Source: an uncultured Thermoanaerobacterales bacterium (GTDB lineage: Bacteria > Bacillota > Clostridia > Christensenellales > UBA1242). From it: 9,251 nucleotides of DNA. Below are positions 5,500 through 9,251 of this stretch, piece after piece. The stretch lies in the NCBI GenBank assembly GCA_949840475.1, contig CATKXA010000034.1, positions 1-9,251 on the forward strand. The letters are read 5' to 3'. The notes under the pieces were generated by a model. The model was not told where the DNA came from, searched no databases, and saw only the letters and a list, made by a program, of their open reading frames with translations. Both the position numbers and the translations under genes were made by a program. The first letter of the stretch is position 1. The number at the start of each line of letters is the position of its first letter.

Positions 5500-7023
5500 A
5501 TGGCTGGTAAGAAAACAGTTTCAACAACTAAAGTTGGAAACGCAATGACTGGAGTTTCTAAACTTTGGAATATTATTGAGAAAGAGTTGGGAGAGAAGGG
5601 CTTTACACCTGAACAAACAGCTGCGTTCATGAAGAATTCTGATATTATTATTGATTCTGAAAAAGAGCAGATTATTATTAAAGATGGTGAGAATGTAAAA
5701 GCTTATCAAGTAGCATTTAAAAATGTTGGTGGAGCTGTTGATGGTCTTGACTATACTAAAATGACTATGGCTCAAATTAGAGATCCAGAGCTTTTCAAAA
5801 AAGTTGTAATGGATATCTGCAATAAAGCTAAAGCTGGTAATGAAGAGATCGCTAACCTTCAAAACGATAAGGCTGCTTTACAAGGTCAAGTAGATGGTCT
5901 TAGAGCTCAACTTGAAGCTGCATCTGCTAATTTGCAAGCTGAAAACACTGAAACTGAGCAAAGAATTGCTGCTGCTAATGCTGAGAGAGATCAAGCTGTG
6001 CAAGACAGTGAAGCTCAAGCTTCTCGTTTGACTAAGACTGGTAAAAAATTAAAGGGAAGCAGAATCTATGGCGGCGTTGCCACTGCACTTTTGGTGGCAG
6101 CTGTTATTGGTCTAGTTGCATCTCAAGTAAAACTTCACGAGGTTGAAAAAGATTTAGTTTCTGCTCAAAATACTGTTAACGAAATCAAAAACATTTTAAA
6201 CAACTATGGTTATGGTGATCAAACAGAGGTTTCTGTTGAGGACTACTTAAAATCATTGTTAGAGTCACTAAATGCTGGCGATAACCTTGCTGATTTAGAA
6301 AATACTTACAAATCAGTATTGAATCTTTTTGCTGACCTAGGTGTTAACATAGAAGATTGCATTGACGCTGATGGTAAAATTACTCTAGATAGCATCAACG
6401 CAGAGGTTCGTCCTATTATTGAAGAAATTCTTAAGAACAATGCTGAGCGTGAGAGCATTTATGAGAAAGTTGAAGATATCTTGGCTATATTAACAACTAC
6501 TGAAGCTGGAGATTTCCAAACTATTGAAGACAAGGGCGGAATTGAAAACGCTATTGATTTCATCAATGAAACTCTAAGCGAAATGCAAAGTGAACTACTT
6601 AAACAAATCACTGAGAACGGAACTTTAACTATTGAGAATGGTAAGCTTAAAGTTGAAAATTCTGAGCTTTCTGAAGAAAATCAAAAACTTCTTCAAGAAA
6701 AAGTAGATCTTGCAAACGAAATCATTGGAATGCAAGCCGAAATGGATGCTTTAAAAGCACAAAATGAAGAGAGTAATAAAAACTACTCTGAACTTCTTGC
6801 TCGTTACGATGAATTAGTTAAAGAACTTAATGGTGGAAACCACCCTAATAAAGACCAAACTACTCCAAGTGCACCAGATCACGTTGGTAATGGTAACGTA
6901 AGTGTTGGAGATAGCAACGAAAACAAAAATGAGCAAGATAGTATCCCTGGTGGAGATACTGGTAACTCTGGTGGTACTAGTAGTAAGGATGAAAATAGTT
7001 CAGACTTCGAACCTGGAGTATAA
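5500..7023 (+). CDS. single-pass membrane protein with long coiled coils, function unknown
   Basis: I do not recognise this 507-residue protein. Residues 1-110 look globular. Residues 112-180 form a coiled coil rich in A, E and Q. A basic stretch (TKTGKKLKGSR, 178-188) precedes one hydrophobic helix at 191-209, so the N-terminal half should be cytosolic and the remainder outside. Residues 210-360 are helical and acidic. Residues about 372-406 are five in-register heptads, each starting EN or EK (EN-L-I / EN-L-V / EN-L), continuing as coiled coil to about 443. Residues 444-507 are a low-complexity G/S/N/D/P tail without LPXTG or a second membrane helix. The gene is transcribed alone, with a near-consensus promoter, a leader hairpin, GGAGG and a strong terminator, suggesting an abundant protein. 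A structural or envelope-spanning scaffold is possible but unproven. Confidence 0.85.
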   Translation: MAGKKTVSTTKVGNAMTGVSKLWNIIEKELGEKGFTPEQTAAFMKNSDIIIDSEKEQIIIKDGENVKAYQVAFKNVGGAVDGLDYTKMTMAQIRDPELFKKVVMDICNKAKAGNEEIANLQNDKAALQGQVDGLRAQLEAASANLQAENTETEQRIAAANAERDQAVQDSEAQASRLTKTGKKLKGSRIYGGVATALLVAAVIGLVASQVKLHEVEKDLVSAQNTVNEIKNILNNYGYGDQTEVSVEDYLKSLLESLNAGDNLADLENTYKSVLNLFADLGVNIEDCIDADGKITLDSINAEVRPIIEEILKNNAERESIYEKVEDILAILTTTEAGDFQTIEDKGGIENAIDFINETLSEMQSELLKQITENGTLTIENGKLKVENSELSEENQKLLQEKVDLANEIIGMQAEMDALKAQNEESNKNYSELLARYDELVKELNGGNHPNKDQTTPSAPDHVGNGNVSVGDSNENKNEQDSIPGGDTGNSGGTSSKDENSSDFEPGV

Positions 7024-7030
7024 TAAAAAC

Positions 7031-7060
7031 AAAAACTGAGAGGCAACTCTCAGTTTTTTT
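7031..7060 (+). terminator. Rho-independent terminator with GCAA tetraloop
   Basis: A 12-base perfect stem (7031-7042 and 7047-7058; core ACTGAGAG/CTCTCAGT) closes a GCAA loop of the stable GNRA class and runs into seven T residues. It lies seven bases after the coiled-coil gene stop. This is the strongest terminator in the window. Confidence 0.93.
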
Positions 7061-7309
7061 GTGTGTAGGTAATTATTATGAATGTAGAGTACCGTTGATA
7101 GGCTTTTTAAAAAGTTATACTTTGTTGCTGATTAATTTTTTAGTATTGCCATACATTATTATATTTTTCTTTTGACAATATTTAATTTTTGAGTGGGCTC
7201 GGTCTATTTGTCTGGTGGTTGTTCCTTTAGGGAGGGGTATTCAGTTTGCGTTAATATTGATTTTATATATTAAAACTTCTTAATTGTTAAAATATAGTAT
7301 TAAACAAAT
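7061..7309. other. gene-poor intergenic stretch with a G-rich island
   Basis: No credible gene is seen on either strand. It contains a perfect 12-base palindrome CTTTTTAAAAAG (7103-7114). A TTGACA (7172-7177) has no matching -10 downstream. An unusually G-rich island lies at about 7191-7240 and includes AGGGAGGGG, which looks like a ribosome binding site but is followed only by codons that stop at once. The island could be part of an unrecognised RNA or a decayed gene. Confidence 0.4.
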
Positions 7310-7338
7310 TTGCTAATGATAATTTACTTGTGTATAAT
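7310..7338 (+). promoter_or_regulatory. promoter placed immediately before an ATG (possible leaderless mRNA)
   Basis: TTGCTA (7310-7315, four of six) is followed after 17 bases by a perfect TATAAT (7333-7338). The normal start of transcription, about seven bases after the -10, falls on or beside the A of ATG 7345. There is no ribosome binding site anywhere near this ATG. Confidence 0.65.
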
Positions 7339-7344
7339 AATATT

Positions 7345-8046
7345 ATGTTTGAAAAAATTAAAAATAAATTTTTGTTTGCGAAAGAGAACTATAACCATAT
7401 AAGGTATAAGCTCAACTACATTGCTTTGCCAGTTATAGCTATTGTAGATTTTTTATTGCTTGTTGTTATAGCTTTGCTTGTTGGAACGCTAAAGCAAAGA
7501 GCTGTTGTGCCTTGCGTTTGTATTTTTTCTATTATCGTTTTGAGCTTACTTGGTTTAATGATTGCAAATATGCTTGTCAAAAAGCAAGAAATAAAATTAG
7601 AAACGAACAAACTTAAAGAGCTGTTTAATCTCAAACTTTCAAATGACATGGTCACAAAGTATGTGCTTAATAGCATGCGAGGCGAAGTTGGGCTTGAGTT
7701 CAAAGATGAGGGAGTTGAATGCTCAGGAAGCTTGTTTAAATATTCTGACATTGAGGCTGGAGTTTTAACCAGTAATTATGGCTATAAAGCAAATCTTATT
7801 GTAGCGTTTAAAATAAATCAAGTTGAAAGTGGTTTGGAGCAAGAGGGAAGTGTAAATCACGATAGCGACGTTCCAACAGAATTTACTCTTTTGCTTGACT
7901 ATAATATGTTATGTATATTAAATAAATATAATATTAATATTATAAATAAAGATGTACTCAACTTTATTGCACAAAATACTGAGCTTGCAGTCAAGCAAAT
8001 TATGAAGTATGGAAAGATTCAAAATAATTATATGAATATGAAATAA
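7345..8046 (+). CDS. two-helix membrane protein with cytosolic C-terminal domain, function unknown
   Basis: This 233-residue protein is not one I recognise. A basic N-terminus precedes two hydrophobic helices at about residues 26-48 and 54-77, joined by a short loop containing K50 and R52. After KKQEIK a soluble domain of about 150 residues follows. Its pattern GLEFKDEGVECSG (116-128), FKYSDIEAG (131-139) and NLIVAF (150-155) recalls PH-like domains of YcxB-type membrane proteins, but that is only a resemblance. The start is uncertain. ATG 7345 coincides with the predicted transcription start, and a GTG at 7330 in frame would overlap the -10 box. Neither has a ribosome binding site, and an in-frame TAA lies at 7288-7290. 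It has its own promoter and terminator and stands alone between the coiled-coil gene and rpoB. Confidence 0.75.
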   Translation: MFEKIKNKFLFAKENYNHIRYKLNYIALPVIAIVDFLLLVVIALLVGTLKQRAVVPCVCIFSIIVLSLLGLMIANMLVKKQEIKLETNKLKELFNLKLSNDMVTKYVLNSMRGEVGLEFKDEGVECSGSLFKYSDIEAGVLTSNYGYKANLIVAFKINQVESGLEQEGSVNHDSDVPTEFTLLLDYNMLCILNKYNINIINKDVLNFIAQNTELAVKQIMKYGKIQNNYMNMK

Positions 8047-8069
8047 GACGCGTTTTTAGCGTCTTTTTT
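8045..8069 (+). terminator. Rho-independent terminator of the two-helix membrane protein gene
   Basis: AAGACGC (8045-8051) pairs with GCGTCTT (8059-8065) around a seven-base loop, followed by a T-run to 8069. The first arm begins within the TAA stop codon. It separates this gene from the rpoB transcription unit. Confidence 0.85.
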
Positions 8070-8172
8070 ATATGTTAATTTATTGTTTTGTTGTAAATTT
8101 TAGTTAATTTGTAATAAAAGCGAATTTATTGTTAAAAATTTTAGAAATTGTAAATAAAAATATTTTATTTTT

Positions 8173-8198
8173 GGCAAAATTATTGACACCTGTTTGCC
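8173..8198. promoter_or_regulatory. inverted repeat GGCAAA...TTTGCC spanning the rpoB -35 box
   Basis: Six-base perfect arms at 8173-8178 and 8193-8198 lie 14 bases apart and symmetrically enclose TTGACA (8183-8188). The geometry suits a dimeric DNA-binding regulator. No regulator gene is nearby. Chance occurrence in AT-rich DNA is possible, although the arms are GC-richer than their surroundings. Confidence 0.35.
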
Positions 8199-8211
8199 CC
8201 TATGGTATATT
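8183..8211 (+). promoter_or_regulatory. rpoB promoter
   Basis: A perfect -35 TTGACA (8183-8188), a 17-base spacer, the extended TG at 8203-8204 and the -10 TATATT (8206-8211) form a strong sigma-A promoter. Transcription would begin near 8218, leaving a leader of about 177 bases before the rpoB ATG. Confidence 0.85.
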
Positions 8212-8217
8212 ATTGTA

Positions 8218-8394
8218 GTTTACTATGAGTAATTATCGCTTGTTGCCTGTAAAAAGGCAATTCGCAAAAGGATAAAATAGATTGAAAAGATTTTTAACAA
8301 AATAAAAAATCTACAATAAATCAGAGCTAAAACCTTGGCTTTGGTTTTTTTGCGTGCTGTGCGATAAAAGCTACAAAATATGCCAGGAGGAGTT
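8218..8394 (+). promoter_or_regulatory. structured 5' leader of rpoB
   Basis: The leader holds three hairpins. TTGCCT/AGGCAA (8243-8248 and 8255-8260) has a six-base loop. AGATTTTT/AAAAATCT (8288-8295 and 8305-8312) is the second. The third is a terminator-like AAAACC/GGTTTT (8329-8334 and 8343-8348) running into T residues to 8351. CAGAGCT (8322-8328) can instead pair with GGCTTTG (8337-8343, including G-T pairs), excluding the terminator form. This suggests attenuation, though the terminator stem has only two G-C pairs. The ribosome binding site AGGAGG (8385-8390) lies four bases before the ATG. Confidence 0.5.
8329..8351 (+). terminator. possible attenuator hairpin in the rpoB leader
   Basis: AAAACC pairs with GGTTTT around an eight-base loop, and seven T residues begin inside the second arm. 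It lies 43 bases before rpoB, so full termination here would silence an essential gene. If real, it must be partial or regulated. A competing helix (8322-8328 with 8337-8343) could serve as the antiterminator. Confidence 0.35.
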
Positions 8395-9251
8395 ATGGCA
8401 AACTCTAAAAAGATTAATGTAAAAAAAGTAAAATATGGAAATCAATTTAGGTACAAATTCGGCGAAATAGATGAGGTTTTAGATATACCTTATCTTGTTG
8501 AAGTTCAAAAAGATAGCTTTGAGAACTTCTTAACTAGAGGCATTAGAGATGTGCTTCGTGATTTTTCTCCTATCACTGATACTGATAACTTGAACCGTAG
8601 TGAGGGAAGAGAAGAAAATAAAGATGCAAGAGTAGAGCTTCATTTCTTGGAGCACTCTGTTTCTGGTACTCCAAAATACACTCAAGACGAGTGTAAGAGT
8701 CGTGATGCAACTTATTCTTTACCTTTAAAAGTAAAGGTTCGTTTGGTTTACAAAGAAACTGGCGAAGTTGTTGACCAAGAGGTATTCATGGGCGATATTC
8801 CTATGATGACTGACAATGGTTCATTCATAATCAATGGTGCTGAGCGTGCTGTCGTAAGTCAGCTCGTTAGAAGCCCTGGCGTTTATTGCAAACAAGGTTT
8901 AAACAAAACTGGTAACTTTGTTACAACAACTTCAATCATGCCATACCGTGGTGCATGGATTGATTTTGAGGAAGATACCAATGGCGTTTTGTGGGTTCAC
9001 GTTGATAGAAACCGTAAGATGATTGCAACAATTTTCTTACGTGCTCTTGGACTTGGTACAGATGAAGCTTTGCTTGAAGCTTTTAACAACCACCCAACTA
9101 TTGCTAAAACTATTGAAAAAGACTTTACTAAGAGCGAAGACGAGGCATTAGTTGAAATGTCTAAACGTTTACGCCCAGGCGAAGTTTTGAACCTTAGAGC
9201 TATTAAAAAGAACTTAGAAAAAATGTTTTATTCAACTCGCAGATACGATAT
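8395..9251 (+). CDS. rpoB: DNA-directed RNA polymerase subunit beta, N-terminal part (runs off the window)
   Basis: This is the catalytic beta subunit of RNA polymerase. Only the first 285 codons are present; the frame is open to the window end. The full protein is typically 1150-1250 residues, so the catalytic and rifampicin-binding regions lie outside. The N-terminus reads RYKFGEIDEVLDIPYLVEVQ (19-38). The beta1 region follows with ECKSRDATYSLPLKVKVRL (99-117), EVFMGDIPMMTDNGSFIING (129-148) and AERAVVSQLVRSPGVY (149-164), all hallmark blocks. PYRGAWIDFE (183-192) and RYD at 283-285 are also typical. The start has AGGAGG four bases upstream. Unlike the usual order, rplL does not precede it: the upstream gene is an unrelated membrane protein with its own terminator. 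rpoC would be expected next but is not visible. Confidence 0.97.
   Translation, partial: MANSKKINVKKVKYGNQFRYKFGEIDEVLDIPYLVEVQKDSFENFLTRGIRDVLRDFSPITDTDNLNRSEGREENKDARVELHFLEHSVSGTPKYTQDECKSRDATYSLPLKVKVRLVYKETGEVVDQEVFMGDIPMMTDNGSFIINGAERAVVSQLVRSPGVYCKQGLNKTGNFVTTTSIMPYRGAWIDFEEDTNGVLWVHVDRNRKMIATIFLRALGLGTDEALLEAFNNHPTIAKTIEKDFTKSEDEALVEMSKRLRPGEVLNLRAIKKNLEKMFYSTRRYD

Noticed and set aside
5521..5862. Minus-strand open frame inside the coiled-coil gene
   Set aside because: It lies wholly antisense to a gene with complete expression signals and has no supporting signal of its own.
7172..7177. TTGACA as a second promoter upstream of the two-helix membrane protein
   Set aside because: At 16-18 bases downstream the sequence is G-rich (GGGCTC) with no -10-like hexamer, and the site is about 170 bases from the gene.
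7927..7944. 18-base perfect palindrome of A and T only
   Set aside because: It lies inside coding sequence for an Asn/Ile/Tyr-rich stretch (NKYNINIINK). AT-only palindromes arise easily from such codons, so there is no need for a site-specific function.
8288..8312. AGATTTTT/AAAAATCT hairpin in the rpoB leader as a terminator
   Set aside because: It has one G-C pair at each base region and no T-run after the second arm. It is better seen as a weak leader structure.

Overview
The window looks like a chromosomal segment of a low-GC Bacillota, most likely an uncultured gut-type Clostridia. The evidence is the AT-rich composition, strong AGGAGG-type ribosome binding sites, sigma-A promoters (TTGACA, 17 bases, TATAAT-like), short hairpin-plus-U-tract terminators, and the GGGtGRT/NifU-like gene pair. 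The dispersed-looking repeat at the left edge resembles repeats I recall from gut Clostridiales drafts. Genus or species cannot be assigned from the sequence alone.

Layout, left to right. Positions 1-349 have no gene and hold repeat-like and palindromic DNA. A consensus promoter at 350-378 drives a secreted protein (454-1830) with three 26-residue beta-helix-type repeats and a C-terminal DUF6273-like domain. It converges on a minus-strand pair, with a bidirectional terminator between them. The pair is a NifU-like Fe-S scaffold (3578-2886) followed three bases later by a GGGtGRT protein (2882-1887). A divergent intergenic region (3579-3706) then starts the plus-strand operon yigZ-recX-acpS (3707-5362), whose first two genes overlap. 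Next is a monocistronic 507-residue membrane-anchored coiled-coil protein of unknown function (5500-7023), with its own promoter, a leader hairpin and a strong terminator. After a 300-base gene-poor gap comes an unrecognised two-helix membrane protein (7345-8046). Its -10 box sits so close to the ATG that the mRNA may be leaderless. Last is the 5' end of rpoB (8395 to the window edge), with its own promoter and a structured leader of about 180 bases.

The genes do not form one pathway. They are mostly independent transcription units: Fe-S metabolism (minus-strand pair), housekeeping (yigZ, recX, acpS, rpoB), and three envelope proteins of unknown role. The items most worth a second look are the abundant-looking coiled-coil protein, the possible leaderless mRNA, rpoB separated from the usual rplJ-rplL genes and carrying a possible attenuator, and the little-characterised GGGtGRT/scaffold pair. 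I see no tRNA, rRNA, CRISPR array, transposase or phage gene.
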